Assembly: GCF_002260525.1 (NCBI RefSeq)
Contig: NZ_MRYI01000022.1
Coordinates: 1 to 64,000 of the forward strand
DNA length: 64,000 bases
Direction: 5' to 3'
Source: Hahella sp. CCB-MM4
GTDB taxonomy: Bacteria; Pseudomonadota; Gammaproteobacteria; Pseudomonadales; Oleiphilaceae
The notes under the pieces are model-generated. The model saw only the letters and a list, made by a program, of their open reading frames with translations, searched no databases and was not told the origin of the DNA. This document shows, in pieces, positions 7,411 to 14,755 of the stretch. A program made the translations under genes and the position numbers. Positions within the stretch are counted from its first letter, which is position 1; every line of letters begins with the position of its first letter.

Positions 7411-7445
7411 AAAAAAGCCCCTCAGTTCGCACCTGAGAGGCTTTT
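7411..7445. terminator. Bidirectional terminator or attenuator ahead of the replication gene
   Basis: AAAAGCC and CTCAG pair with CTGAG and GGCTTTT around a 7-nt loop, with A6 on the left and T4 on the right. It lies after the operator/promoter region and before rep, so rightward transcripts must read through it. It may limit replication-gene expression. Confidence 0.65.
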
Positions 7446-7513
7446 AGGATGGGTAACAGAGTTCGCACCTCTGGCACCCGGTTGTCCGTCGCTAGGAATT
7501 GAAGGACCAATAC

Positions 7514-8641
7514 ATGGTAGTCGAAAACCATCCGGCTTGTCAGCCCGCTTGTGGCGAGACATTCATTGATACTCTGTCGATCACGTTCCCGTTGTCGTAC
7601 GTGATGGAGTATGCAGAGTTCGGGCGTAACATCACGTTCGAAAACTATCAGGACCGTGATCTGTGGTTCCTTCGGGCCATGTCGATCATGCTCAAAACCA
7701 TCTTTGGCAACCTGTTCCACCTGGAAAAGGGCGTTGCCCTGGGCCATCGCCGTAACAACTTCGCCAACTCCATCCCCTTTACCAAATCTGCCGGATTCAT
7801 TGCCTTCGGTGGCAACAATATTGTCCGTGGCCGGGATGGCGAGGAAACCGGGCGCAGGGCAGAGCGGGCGCAGATCTATCTGACCGGGGAGGGCTGTGCC
7901 CTGGTGAACAAGTTCCCTGAAATCTGGGCCAAACTCCGCGAGTTCTGCGAGCAAAGGGAAGGGCGCATCACTCGCCTGGACGTGGCCCATGATGACCACA
8001 ACGGGCGTTACTCCGTGCATGACGTGCGAAAGTGGTATGACGAAAAGTTGTTTAAATCCACTGCCGGCGGACGCCAGCCAGAAGGCCACTTTATCGATGA
8101 CTGCGGCACCGACAAGGGTTGCACCCAGTACGTGGGCAATCGCAAATGGGGCGGCAAGTACTTCCGTTGCTATGAAAAAGGGAAGCAGCTGGGCGAGAAG
8201 GCCTCTCAATGGGTGCGTTATGAAGTGGAGTTCAGAAACCGGGATCGCGAACTCCCGTTCGAGATGCTGACCAACCCGAAACCCTTCTTAGCCGGGGCCT
8301 ATCAGTGCCTTGCTTTTATCAGCGATGTGCGGGAGGTGGTGAAGACCATCTCAAAAAAGCAACGGATTATCTATCGACAGGCGGTAGATCACGCGAAAAC
8401 CGCTGTCGGCAAGCTGCTTAGATACATGACGGAAAAAATGGGGTTAGCCCCTGAGCAGATTTATAGCGACCTGGTCCGGATGGAAGGCGAGGGCGATAAG
8501 CGTTACCCGTCCCGGCTTCAGCACTTCGCTGATCATGAGGAAGCGTCGGAGCCGTTCATTAAACCGATCGAGCAATCCCACCCGTGGTTGTTCGATCCGA
8601 ACTACCAACCCAATCCCGCACAGCGGGCAATACCGAGGTAA
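7514..8641 (+). CDS. Replication initiation protein (RstA/Rep_trans type), prophage 1
   Basis: The 375-aa protein starts at ATG 7514, chosen because GAAGGA lies 8 nt upstream; the frame is open from a TTG at 7499. It contains the motif RITRLDVAHDDHNG (about residues 155-168), seen in rolling-circle initiators of the phage/plasmid Rep_trans family, and later a KYFRCYEKGKQLGEK segment. By family it nicks the plus strand and starts rolling-circle synthesis of the single-stranded genome. It is followed after 6 bases by the ssDNA-binding protein gene, as expected for the early operon. A long antisense frame covers it but has no independent support. Confidence 0.88.
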   Translation: MVVENHPACQPACGETFIDTLSITFPLSYVMEYAEFGRNITFENYQDRDLWFLRAMSIMLKTIFGNLFHLEKGVALGHRRNNFANSIPFTKSAGFIAFGGNNIVRGRDGEETGRRAERAQIYLTGEGCALVNKFPEIWAKLREFCEQREGRITRLDVAHDDHNGRYSVHDVRKWYDEKLFKSTAGGRQPEGHFIDDCGTDKGCTQYVGNRKWGGKYFRCYEKGKQLGEKASQWVRYEVEFRNRDRELPFEMLTNPKPFLAGAYQCLAFISDVREVVKTISKKQRIIYRQAVDHAKTAVGKLLRYMTEKMGLAPEQIYSDLVRMEGEGDKRYPSRLQHFADHEEASEPFIKPIEQSHPWLFDPNYQPNPAQRAIPR

Positions 8642-8647
8642 ACAACC

Positions 8648-8989
8648 ATGAGTCAATTAGGACTGATGTTAAGAGGCCGTGTCGCTGGGACGCGGGAACA
8701 AAGAGGAACCAGTGGCGGCGGCAAGCCATACCACCGGATCGAGCTGGGCATTATTGAAGATGTAACCGATGGCTATGGCCGCATCAAAGAGGTCGTCCAT
8801 GATCTGCGATTGCCTAAGGCTCTGGCCAACGATCCTGCCTTTATGCGGTCGGTCAGCGATCACCAGGATCAGATCGTGGAAGTGAAAGTCTGGGCGGAAG
8901 CCTGGGCCGGAAATAACGGGGCGCGGATCACCTATCACGTGCATCCGGAGGCCAAGTTGAATCCGATTGGCAAGCTGAAGGCGGCCTGA
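8648..8989 (+). CDS. Phage single-stranded-DNA-binding protein (gpV/RstB position), prophage 1
   Basis: The 113-aa protein is small, basic at the N-terminus (GLMLRGRVAGTREQRG) and beta-rich, with the YHRIELGI and GARITYHVHP strands typical of OB-like phage ssDNA-binding proteins. It sits directly after the replication initiator, as gpV does in Ff phages. Its role would be to coat new single strands and switch from replication to packaging. Assignment rests mainly on position and size. Confidence 0.65.
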   Translation: MSQLGLMLRGRVAGTREQRGTSGGGKPYHRIELGIIEDVTDGYGRIKEVVHDLRLPKALANDPAFMRSVSDHQDQIVEVKVWAEAWAGNNGARITYHVHPEAKLNPIGKLKAA

Positions 8990-8990
8990 A

Positions 8991-9221
8991 ATGAATCAAT
9001 ACGCTCTGGTGTGTACTGAGCTGGATACAGGCGGCGCCTGTATCTCGCAGCAGTGGCAGCAGGTGTACCTGATACCAGCCGAGTCTGGCACAGCGGCAGA
9101 GCTGTTCCTGACGGGCGGATTCTCAGCGGAAGCCATGGGAATCGGGTTCGGCGGCGCAATGACGTTGTTCGTCGCGGGCCTTGGTATTGGCTTCGCATTG
9201 AAAGCACTTAGGAGAATATAA
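8991..9221 (+). CDS. Small membrane protein, probable minor coat protein, prophage 1
   Basis: The 76-aa product has a polar N-terminus with two Cys (VCTELDTGGACIS) and one C-terminal membrane helix (about residues 45-72, MGIGFGGAMTLFVAGLGIGFAL) ending in basic KALRRI. It starts one base after the previous stop and ends two bases before the major coat gene. Small proteins of this kind at this position are minor tip proteins (gpVII/gpIX-like) in inoviruses. Confidence 0.6.
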   Translation: MNQYALVCTELDTGGACISQQWQQVYLIPAESGTAAELFLTGGFSAEAMGIGFGGAMTLFVAGLGIGFALKALRRI

Positions 9222-9223
9222 GT

Positions 9224-9460
9224 ATGTTGAAAGTAAAGGAAAAGTTGAATAACACCTACCTGAAAACAGGTATTGCTGTAGCAGGCTTCGCGGCGAATGC
9301 GCCAGTGTTCGCGGCAGATGGCCAGCTGGATACCACCTCAGTGCAGGCGGGTATCGATGCAGCCAAGGCAACCGGGCTCTCGGTCGGCGCCATGGTCGTG
9401 GCGGCGGTGGCTTCCATGGTGGTCGTTGGCATCGTGATTGGATTGGTTAAGAAAATTTGA
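9224..9460 (+). CDS. Major coat protein (gpVIII-like), prophage 1
   Basis: The 78-aa precursor has a signal peptide ending at APVFA, with predicted cleavage after residue 30, leaving a 48-aa mature protein. That protein has an acidic/amphipathic N-terminus (ADGQLDTTSVQAG), one membrane helix (VGAMVVAAVASMVVVGIVIGL) and a positive LVKKI end that contacts DNA. This is the textbook architecture of filamentous phage major coat proteins. GGAG ribosome site lies upstream, and a terminator follows at 9530. Confidence 0.9.
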   Translation: MLKVKEKLNNTYLKTGIAVAGFAANAPVFAADGQLDTTSVQAGIDAAKATGLSVGAMVVAAVASMVVVGIVIGLVKKI

Positions 9461-9468
9461 TCTGGTCA

Positions 9469-9531
9469 ATGCTCTACGGCGGACTCCTGGCTTATTGCTT
9501 CCTGGTGGGCATTAAGCTTGGCAACACCTAG
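9469..9531 (+). CDS. 20-aa hydrophobic peptide between coat and adsorption genes
   Basis: MLYGGLLAYCFLVGIKLGNT is a single hydrophobic segment with a Lys near the end. The frame is also open to a TTG at 9457 that overlaps the coat-protein stop, which would allow coupled translation. It ends exactly at the attenuator stem. Ff phages have 32-33-aa hydrophobic tip proteins, so a minor coat role is possible. The ORF is too short to be certain. Confidence 0.35.
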   Translation: MLYGGLLAYCFLVGIKLGNT

Positions 9532-9550
9532 GGGTCTTCGGACCCCTTTT
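9530..9550 (+). terminator. Terminator with UUCG tetraloop after the major coat gene
   Basis: AGGGGTC and GACCCCT pair around a TTCG loop, followed by T-rich sequence. Terminators after gene VIII are classic in filamentous phages and give high coat and low adsorption-protein expression. Confidence 0.85.
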
Positions 9551-9564
9551 TTATGGAGAGAATC

Positions 9565-10707
9565 ATGCAAAGGCTGATGATTGGCGTGTTCTTGTTGCTG
9601 ATATCGGCGGGGACATTGGCTGATTGGGAAAGTGCTGGCGGATCGAATGGGCAAGCGAGGTGTCAGAAGGCTTATTCCACTTATACCGGTGCGGGCTGGA
9701 AGGTAAAGATGAATTATAACGATGCAAATCAGAATTGTTTATTTTATCTCTGGAAACCGATGGAAAGTGATCCGTGTGAGTCGCCAGAAACCTGGGATAA
9801 CACGACTCAGCAATGTAAAGGACCCGATCCGGACCCTGACCCCGATCCGGATCCGGATCCGGATCCAGATGATGACGATGACGATGATTGCCAAGATAAG
9901 GCGGGTCAGCATGCGGGCTATATCTATGAAGAAAAAAGCAGCATTAGTAAGGGCGGTTGTCAGGCTTCCTGTGCTTCAACCGGTCAAGTGATCGAATATC
10001 AGGACGGCACCACGAAGCCCATCTATCAGTGTATTTATACCGGAGAGGAAGCCGGAAATGATGACGGCACCGACAATGATAATCCTGACGGGGGTGATGG
10101 AGGTGACGGCGGTAGCGGTGGTGGCGATGGAGGCGGAGATGGGGGAGGTGATGGAGGTGGCGATGATACTGGATCTGGTGGCGGTGATGGAGGTGGAGAT
10201 GGTGACGACTCTGGTTCAGGGGATGGTGATGATACTGGTTCTGGCGGTGATGATACCGGCTCGGGGGGTGGTTCTGGTGGCACTGGCGCGGACCTCTGTC
10301 AGGGCAATGATCTGTGTGATGATATCGCCCACATTAAGGCAACTAACGAGTTGATCGCCGATAACACAGCCAGGATTCATGATGATCTAGGAGAAATCGG
10401 TGAACTCCTGGAGCTGAAAAACGATCATCAGGACAAAGAGCCGGGCAGCTTCAATAGTGATGGAGAGCAACGTATTGCGGAGGCGGAAGCCAAATTGCAG
10501 GGCGTGATTAATGGCATTAAATCAGAGTTCAGCAGCCTGTTTAATCTGTCGTTAAGCTCCGGGTCGATGGCGTGCAGCTTCACCATGGACTTTTACGGCG
10601 AGACGCTGAGCTTCTGCCCAAATCAATACCAGGAACAACTGGCGATCATCGGGCCGGTCGTGATGCTGATTGGCGGGTTGGTCTCATTAAATATACTGTT
10701 TAGGTGA
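9565..10707 (+). CDS. Adsorption/minor coat protein (gpIII-like), prophage 1
   Basis: Start ATG 9565 is preferred because GGAGAG precedes it; an in-frame ATG at 9553 has no ribosome site. Signal peptide residues 1-19 (ends SAGTLA). An N-terminal Cys-containing domain (to about residue 80) is followed by a (PD)n then D-run stretch, a second Cys-rich domain, a long Gly/Asp linker (about residues 165-240), a Cys-rich C-terminal domain and a C-terminal membrane helix (AIIGPVVMLIGGLVSLNIL). Domains joined by Gly-rich linkers and a C-terminal anchor match gpIII, which binds pilus and TolA and ends assembly. The receptor cannot be predicted. Confidence 0.82.
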   Translation: MQRLMIGVFLLLISAGTLADWESAGGSNGQARCQKAYSTYTGAGWKVKMNYNDANQNCLFYLWKPMESDPCESPETWDNTTQQCKGPDPDPDPDPDPDPDPDDDDDDDCQDKAGQHAGYIYEEKSSISKGGCQASCASTGQVIEYQDGTTKPIYQCIYTGEEAGNDDGTDNDNPDGGDGGDGGSGGGDGGGDGGGDGGGDDTGSGGGDGGGDGDDSGSGDGDDTGSGGDDTGSGGGSGGTGADLCQGNDLCDDIAHIKATNELIADNTARIHDDLGEIGELLELKNDHQDKEPGSFNSDGEQRIAEAEAKLQGVINGIKSEFSSLFNLSLSSGSMACSFTMDFYGETLSFCPNQYQEQLAIIGPVVMLIGGLVSLNILFR

Positions 10708-10711
10708 TGCA

Positions 10712-11041
10712 ATGGACGCGATCTTCGAGTTTTTTAACACCATTACGGATTGGCTGACCACGGATCAATACAGCTTCTGGGAAGAGCTGGTGGCTTACGT
10801 GTTGGTCCAGGTCACGATCTGGAAAATTGAATTTATGATCTGGTCCATGCAGTTCTCCTGGGGTGTGGCTCATGCGATCCTGGATCAGCTTAATATCTCC
10901 GCCCAGATTAATCAGTTATGGGGTAACGCTGACGCCACGGTGGCCGGTTGGCTGACGTTCCTCCGGGTGCCGGACGCCATGAACATGGTTCTGAGCGCAG
11001 GCGTGACCAAGTTCGTGATGCGTATGGTGGGCTTTGCATGA
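10712..11041 (+). CDS. gpVI-like minor coat protein (DUF2523 type), prophage 1
   Basis: The 109-aa protein has several hydrophobic stretches (about residues 24-60 and 80-105) and no signal peptide, and overlaps the zot start by four bases (ATGA). DUF2523-type proteins between gpIII and Zot are the accepted gpVI equivalents that hold gpIII to the particle tip. Confidence 0.75.
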   Translation: MDAIFEFFNTITDWLTTDQYSFWEELVAYVLVQVTIWKIEFMIWSMQFSWGVAHAILDQLNISAQINQLWGNADATVAGWLTFLRVPDAMNMVLSAGVTKFVMRMVGFA

Positions 11042-12246
11042 GTATCGTGATTCGTCACGGCTCTAATGGAGCCTTTAAAACGGCTAACTCGGTAGGCGAA
11101 TACCTGATCCCGGCGATCCAGCAAGGCCGCATTGTGGTCACCAATATCCGGGGCGTCTCCCGGCAACGCTGCTATGAAAAGTTCCCCGATCTGCCGGAAT
11201 CCATGGACATCATCTATGTAGATACGCAGACCACGGAAGGCCGCCTCCATATGGCTAAGTGGTTCCACTGGGCGCCGCCCGGCGCGCTGTTGATCTTCGA
11301 TGAGGCCAGCTCGGTGTTCCCGAAATCCTGGCGGCAGTCTGACCTGGACAAGCTTAATTATCCTGGCGGCACCGATAAAGCCAAGGAAGATGATCGGCCG
11401 GAAAACTGGCTGCAGGCGTTCGAAATGCACCGTCACTGGAACTGGGACATCGTACTAACCACGCCCAACATTAAGAACATCCGCGACGACATCCGCAACA
11501 CCACAGAAATGGCGTACCGCCAGCGGAACCTGGGCAGCCTGTCGGAAAAGCTGGGCCGCTTCAAGGAAGTTCAGCACGATGCCGCGAAAAACGGCTTCAG
11601 TGCTTCTGATGCTATCTCAATGACTGTTAAAAAGGTGAATAAGGATGCCTTCGATCTCTACGACTCAACCACCACGGGCATCGTCAAAGGCAGCCAAGCC
11701 GGCCAGAGCCTACTTAAAAATCCTAAGGTTCTCCTGTTACTCGGCGTGCTTATGGCTTGCCTCGGCACTGTCGTATATCTGGGTGCCCCTGGCTTTACTG
11801 GTGAGCCAGATACGACAACGAACACCTCAAAATCGGCTGAAACCACTGGTCAGGTGGTTACTGCGACACATGTTCCAGGGCCTGAAATGGTTCCTCGGGT
11901 TCATCCTGGTAAGGTTGTTGGCGTTCCTCATGATCGTTTACCTAATGGCCTCCCTGTGGCGGGCGTTCCTGTAGTGGATTCGTTCTAGGATTATCAGTTG
12001 AGGATCACGGGAACGATCAACGATCTGGTTCAAATCGAGGCGACCAAGGGTGATGACACTATCTTCCTGGATCGTCGGCTGTTGTTCGAAATGGGTTATG
12101 TTTATTATGCCGTGAATGATTGCATCGGTCGGCTGGTCTGGGAGAACCAGGCGCGCTTGGTGATGTGCTCATCACGCGATGAGTTCCGCCAGGAACAGGA
12201 CGGGAAATCTGAGGCCGATTGGAAATCGGTCCAGAGTTCCACTTAA
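11038..12246 (+). pseudogene. zot: zot/gpI assembly ATPase, broken copy in prophage 1
   Basis: The first 316 residues equal the intact copy at 18871: Walker A GSNGAFKT (residues 8-15), a Zot-type ATPase domain and one membrane helix (LLLLGVLMACLGTVVYLG, about residues 232-250). A patch of nine substitutions between 11980 and 12023 creates TAG at 11986-11988, so translation ends early and the periplasmic C-terminal 86 residues are lost. Downstream of the patch the remaining sequence is again identical. Zot/gpI drives phage extrusion across the inner membrane, so this copy should not work alone. An assembly artefact from the duplicated phage is possible. Confidence 0.8.
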
Positions 12247-12339
12247 GAGACGGAGCGCTGACAAGGAGCGCGGCGAGTAATCGCAGCAAGCGACGTTCGG
12301 CGAGCCGGAACGGATACTGAAGTTGAAAAAGGAAAGCAG

Positions 12340-12504
12340 ATGGATCGGGAAGATTGGTTGATCGGGTTGTTCGTTATGGTCGTGTTCAATGGTGGGACGT
12401 GGTTGTTAACGCAAGATCCGTATATGACAGGGTTGACGTTGTTGAGTAGCTTCCTGGGCGCAATCCTGATCTGGGGATTGTTTAGCAGCAATCCAAGTCA
12501 GTAG
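12340..12504 (+). CDS. 54-aa small membrane protein downstream of zot, prophage 1
   Basis: ATG 12340 follows AAAGGAAAG with about 5 nt spacing. The protein has two hydrophobic segments (LIGLFVMVVFNGGTWLL and TLLSSFLGAILIWGLF) with a short loop. It is the last gene before the attachment junction and is conserved without change in prophage 2 (20173). I do not recognise the family; a particle or export role is possible. Confidence 0.55.
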   Translation: MDREDWLIGLFVMVVFNGGTWLLTQDPYMTGLTLLSSFLGAILIWGLFSSNPSQ

Positions 12505-12538
12505 TGAACCGGTCAGAATCCACGTAGGCACATCCATA

Positions 12539-12691
12539 ACTTCGCATAATGGACACGTTGATGTTCACCCAATGGAAGGCGGCAAAATTTCAGATGCCGC
12601 CTGAAATGTCGCGGCGACCGAAGGGAGATTTCGAGCCGGGATAATATCCCAGCCCGGCGAGGAATTTACACATAACGTATATTATGCGGGC
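12539..12691 (+). other. Xer attachment region with inverted dif-like arms (prophage 2 left junction)
   Basis: XerC arm ACTTCGCATAA at 12539-12549 and, inverted at 12664-12691, CCCGCATAA, spacer TATACG and TTATGTGTAAAT, which is one step closer to the true XerD arm than the copy at 5868. The 114-nt spacer keeps the AGGCGGCA-type and GCCGGG hairpins despite several base changes elsewhere, which supports a structural role as a folded single-stranded attP. Confidence 0.68.
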
Positions 12692-12755
12692 TTGACAGCA
12701 AAGCTGTCGAAGCCAGGAAGTTATCTCCTCTGGGTTTTTGGCAGCCCTTTCGGCA

Positions 12756-13007
12756 TCAAAGAATCAGGTCCAGTAGTCCGTCTGTCACTTCAAGGATGTA
12801 TTCAACAGCTATAGGAGGGGGGTCGGTGCCGTCATTTTTTGGCAAGTTTGTTGAGGAGTTGCAGGAGGTCAGCAGAGTTAAGATTATCAGCCAGACAAGT
12901 TTTTTGACTGTCAGCTTGATCAGCGCGCCCCTCATGAGCTTTAGTAGACTATCTTCTACAACTTTATGTTTTTTAAGGTTTTTGAAAAGTTCGTTCAGTT
13001 TTTTCAT
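12756..13007 (-). CDS. Small single-span membrane protein, prophage 2 cargo
   Basis: The start at 13007 is preferred because GGAGAG lies 8 nt upstream; an ATG two codons earlier is too close to that site. The 83-aa protein has a Lys-rich amphipathic N-terminus, one membrane helix (LVWLIILTLLTS, about residues 38-50) followed by Cys and a polar Pro/Asp tail. The LLTSC stretch resembles a lipobox but the long charged N-terminus is unusual for a lipoprotein. Function unknown; toxicity or host modification are open possibilities. Confidence 0.45.
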   Translation of the reverse strand: MKKLNELFKNLKKHKVVEDSLLKLMRGALIKLTVKKLVWLIILTLLTSCNSSTNLPKNDGTDPPPIAVEYILEVTDGLLDLIL

Positions 13008-13359
13008 TGCCATCTCTCCGGTTGGGCTGCTCTTTTTTGCCTACATATTAACCATATCACCATCGAATTACATGGGCAATATATGTGTTATAAAAATGTA
13101 CTGCAATAAACAGAAATCGAAATTAAATTTGATTAATGAGATTTTATTTTACTGAAATCTATGTGGCTAAGTGTTGGGTAGCGTTATTTGCAATATTCTA
13201 TTAATTGCTATTGACACAAATTGATTTTGTGGTGCATATTTAAATTGGAAGATGGAAAAACAGAATGCGTACTCTGTTTTTTGTATGAATAAATTTACTA
13301 CTGAGGTATGGGATCTTCTACTTCGAAGGTGATCATTAAAAATGTGTGAGGAGCAAAAT
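13008..13359. other. AT-rich divergent intergenic region of prophage 2 cargo
   Basis: About 350 strongly AT-rich bases between two divergent cargo genes, suitable for two promoters. A 169-codon minus frame (13167-13676) mostly shadows the regulator gene and lacks a ribosome site. No defined box was recognised. Confidence 0.35.
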
Positions 13360-13716
13360 ATGAGCTCTGCTGTCGCGAATGGCGATATTTCTGTTAAACG
13401 AAAAAAAACATCGCAGAAGTCTAGCCAATCTGTTGAACAGGCCCTTGGCGAAGGGGCTGACGTTATAGGCTTTAACGATGAGAAGAAAGAAAAAGCTGTA
13501 ACGGTAAACGTACGTTTGAGTGGAAAGAGTTTGAAAGTTTGGAATCGTTTAGCCGATTTGGAAAGCGAAAGAAAAGGCAAATTCTCTCCGAGCCAGACAA
13601 TTAAAGAAGCAATCGCATTGAGGTATCTATATGAAACAGAAAGAAAGAATGGTAGGGAGGTGTATCTGCTGATCAATAATCAGTACATTTCGGCCAATGA
13701 CCTCATGGGGTTTTAA
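13360..13716 (+). CDS. Ribbon-helix-helix-like regulator, prophage 2 cargo
   Basis: Start ATG 13360 has GAGGAG 6 nt upstream and is preferred over ATG 13342. The 118-aa protein has a basic, Ser-rich N-terminus (about residues 1-45) and a C-terminal part with a beta strand (KAVTVNVRLSG) followed by two helices (SLKVWNRLADLESERK, SPSQTIKEAIALRYLYETER), the order of a ribbon-helix-helix DNA-binding fold. It is followed at once by a strong terminator. It could control its divergent neighbour or host genes; target unknown. Confidence 0.55.
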   Translation: MSSAVANGDISVKRKKTSQKSSQSVEQALGEGADVIGFNDEKKEKAVTVNVRLSGKSLKVWNRLADLESERKGKFSPSQTIKEAIALRYLYETERKNGREVYLLINNQYISANDLMGF

Positions 13717-13721
13717 AAGAG

Positions 13722-13750
13722 AGCCAAGCTAATTAGCTTGGCTTTTTTTT
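13722..13750 (+). terminator. Perfect 11-bp-arm terminator
   Basis: AGCCAAGCTAA pairs with TTAGCTTGGCT without mismatches and is followed by a run of T, ending the regulator unit. Confidence 0.85.
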
Positions 13751-13927
13751 TACGGCTGATTTTATTCTTTGCAGACCGATAATCAACCGACTCCAATCAA
13801 TCAAGTGATTGGATAGGCTGACAAGTTCAGGAAGAGGGTGATCTTATGAATAGCAAGCTTGGCATTCGGAGGGTGTGGGTGTGGTTATCCACGCAGTGTT
13901 CAACTCGAAATAGGTTGGGAGAAAGTA

Positions 13928-14134
13928 ATGGGCAGTCAGTCCTTCTATGGTGGAGTTTTAGATGTAGTCATTAAGGGAATGAAAGGGCTCAAGGAATATG
14001 ATGGCGAGAGCGTGGAGTGTAAAGAAGAGAGCAAGGATGTCTGTGATGTTTATGAGGTGATGGAAGAGTTGCGCGAAATGTTAGTGGAGGAAGGTGGAGT
14101 AGAGGTGGAAATAGTCGTGGAAATAGAAGATTAG
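13928..14134 (+). CDS. Small acidic protein, prophage 2 cargo
   Basis: ATG 13928 follows GGGAGAAAGTA; an upstream TTG (13859) in the same frame has no site. The 68-aa product is very acidic in its second half (EEGGVEVEIVVEIED). A 13-codon frame just downstream (from 14141) restarts with MSFYGGGNDVVFK, echoing the N-terminal SFYGGVLDVVIK of this protein, which suggests a partial duplication. I do not recognise the family; small acidic phage proteins are often inhibitors of host enzymes, but that is only a possibility here. Confidence 0.4.
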   Translation: MGSQSFYGGVLDVVIKGMKGLKEYDGESVECKEESKDVCDVYEVMEELREMLVEEGGVEVEIVVEIED

Positions 14135-14200
14135 GGTCGCAATGTCTTTCTATGGTGGTGGAAATGATGTTGTGTTTAAGTAGCCAGCGAGTGTGTGAGT

Positions 14201-14233
14201 AAAAATCTTCATGAACCAGGCATGAAGATTTTT
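14201..14233. terminator. Bidirectional terminator
   Basis: AAAAATCTTCATG and CATGAAGATTTTT are perfect 13-bp arms around AACCAGG, with A and T runs on both flanks. It closes the cargo region from either side. Confidence 0.85.
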
Positions 14234-14300
14234 ACTATATAGTTCAGGGATTGATGCTGCGAGAGTTCTAAAAATAAAGCGAAAAAGCAAATATCAAAAG

Positions 14301-14324
14301 CGATCCTTGGGGGTCGTTTTTTTT
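14301..14324 (+). terminator. Second terminator at the cargo/core boundary
   Basis: CGATCC pairs with GGGTCG (one T-G pair) around TTGG and is followed by eight T residues. It further separates cargo from the phage core. Confidence 0.7.
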
Positions 14325-14366
14325 GCTTCGCCGAAAATCGATTACGACGTAACTTGGATTGACGAA

Positions 14367-14699
14367 CTAAAAAACGGTACGTTGTAACCTTTTGATGTTG
14401 TAGTCGCGATATTCGTCATTAAAGGCGGCCTCGGGTTCCTGGGGTCGCTGAAGTCCGATCCGCCGAAAGCAGAGCCCGAAGGGCGACTCCCAACTGATGA
14501 GACCACCGATGTGCGGACGCCCGTCCGCCTTATAGGCTTCCGCGTAGCGGGTCACCGCGGCGAAGCGCGGATGCAGGCTTGGTCGCCCCGTTAGTAATAC
14601 GGGGGGAAACTCTCGTTCCACTCCAAACCCAGCATACTCCACGAAACAAGATCGACTGACTCTCACGAAGTGCGGGGCAGTTGGTCTTTGCTGGGTCAA
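14367..14699 (-). CDS. Possible 110-aa phage protein antiparallel to the intergenic region
   Basis: In prophage 2 this minus frame is continuous (MTQQRPTAPHFVRVSRSCFVEY...) and contains a run FAAVTRYAEAYKADGRPH that stays recognisable in prophage 1, where two 1-bp indels break it. The style resembles short, poorly defined phage/Ash-like frames common beside origins. No clear ribosome site was found. It may be a by-product of a structured origin region rather than a protein gene. Confidence 0.25.
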   Translation of the reverse strand: MTQQRPTAPHFVRVSRSCFVEYAGFGVEREFPPVLLTGRPSLHPRFAAVTRYAEAYKADGRPHIGGLISWESPFGLCFRRIGLQRPQEPEAAFNDEYRDYNIKRLQRTVF

Positions 14700-14755
14700 A
14701 AAAATCCGACCGAAGGGAGGTGAAACGACGTTTAGTGTCGCTCCAAAATGTATGA
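14424..14755. other. Structured intergenic region of prophage 2 (candidate origin/packaging region)
   Basis: It corresponds to 6591-6922 and keeps the same hairpins. Differences from prophage 1 fall in short patches (about 14445-14458, 14487-14490, 14510 and 14572-14578) while the rest is identical, so these are likely true phage-specific variants. Confidence 0.45.

Larger units (their letters stand above)
6032..12549 (+). mobile_element. Filamentous prophage 1 (inovirus), 6.5 kb
   Basis: Gene order is accessory small gene, structured intergenic region, divergent XRE repressor, replication initiator, ssDNA-binding protein, minor and major coat, adsorption protein, gpVI-like, Zot/gpI, small membrane protein. 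This is the order of Pf/CTX-like inoviruses that integrate by host XerCD. There is no integrase and no secretin gene, so export presumably uses a host secretin. From 6591 to 12549 it matches prophage 2 at constant offset (7833) apart from a few patches. Its zot is broken, so it probably depends on prophage 2 for assembly. Confidence 0.88.

Noticed and set aside
7400-8209. 269-codon antisense open frame opposite the replication gene (also 15233-16042)
   Set aside because: It mirrors a well-supported gene, has no ribosome site of its own and starts/ends without relation to phage gene order.
10035-10283. Pro/Ser-rich frame opposite the adsorption-protein gene
   Set aside because: It is only the complement of the Gly/Asp linker repeats.
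10085-10290. Short direct repeats in the adsorption-protein gene as a possible CRISPR-like array
   Set aside because: The repeats are in-frame Gly/Asp codons without spacers of constant length; they form a protein linker.
11971-12030. Diversity-generating retroelement as the cause of the zot patch
   Set aside because: Changes are not restricted to adenines in either direction and no reverse transcriptase or template repeat is present.
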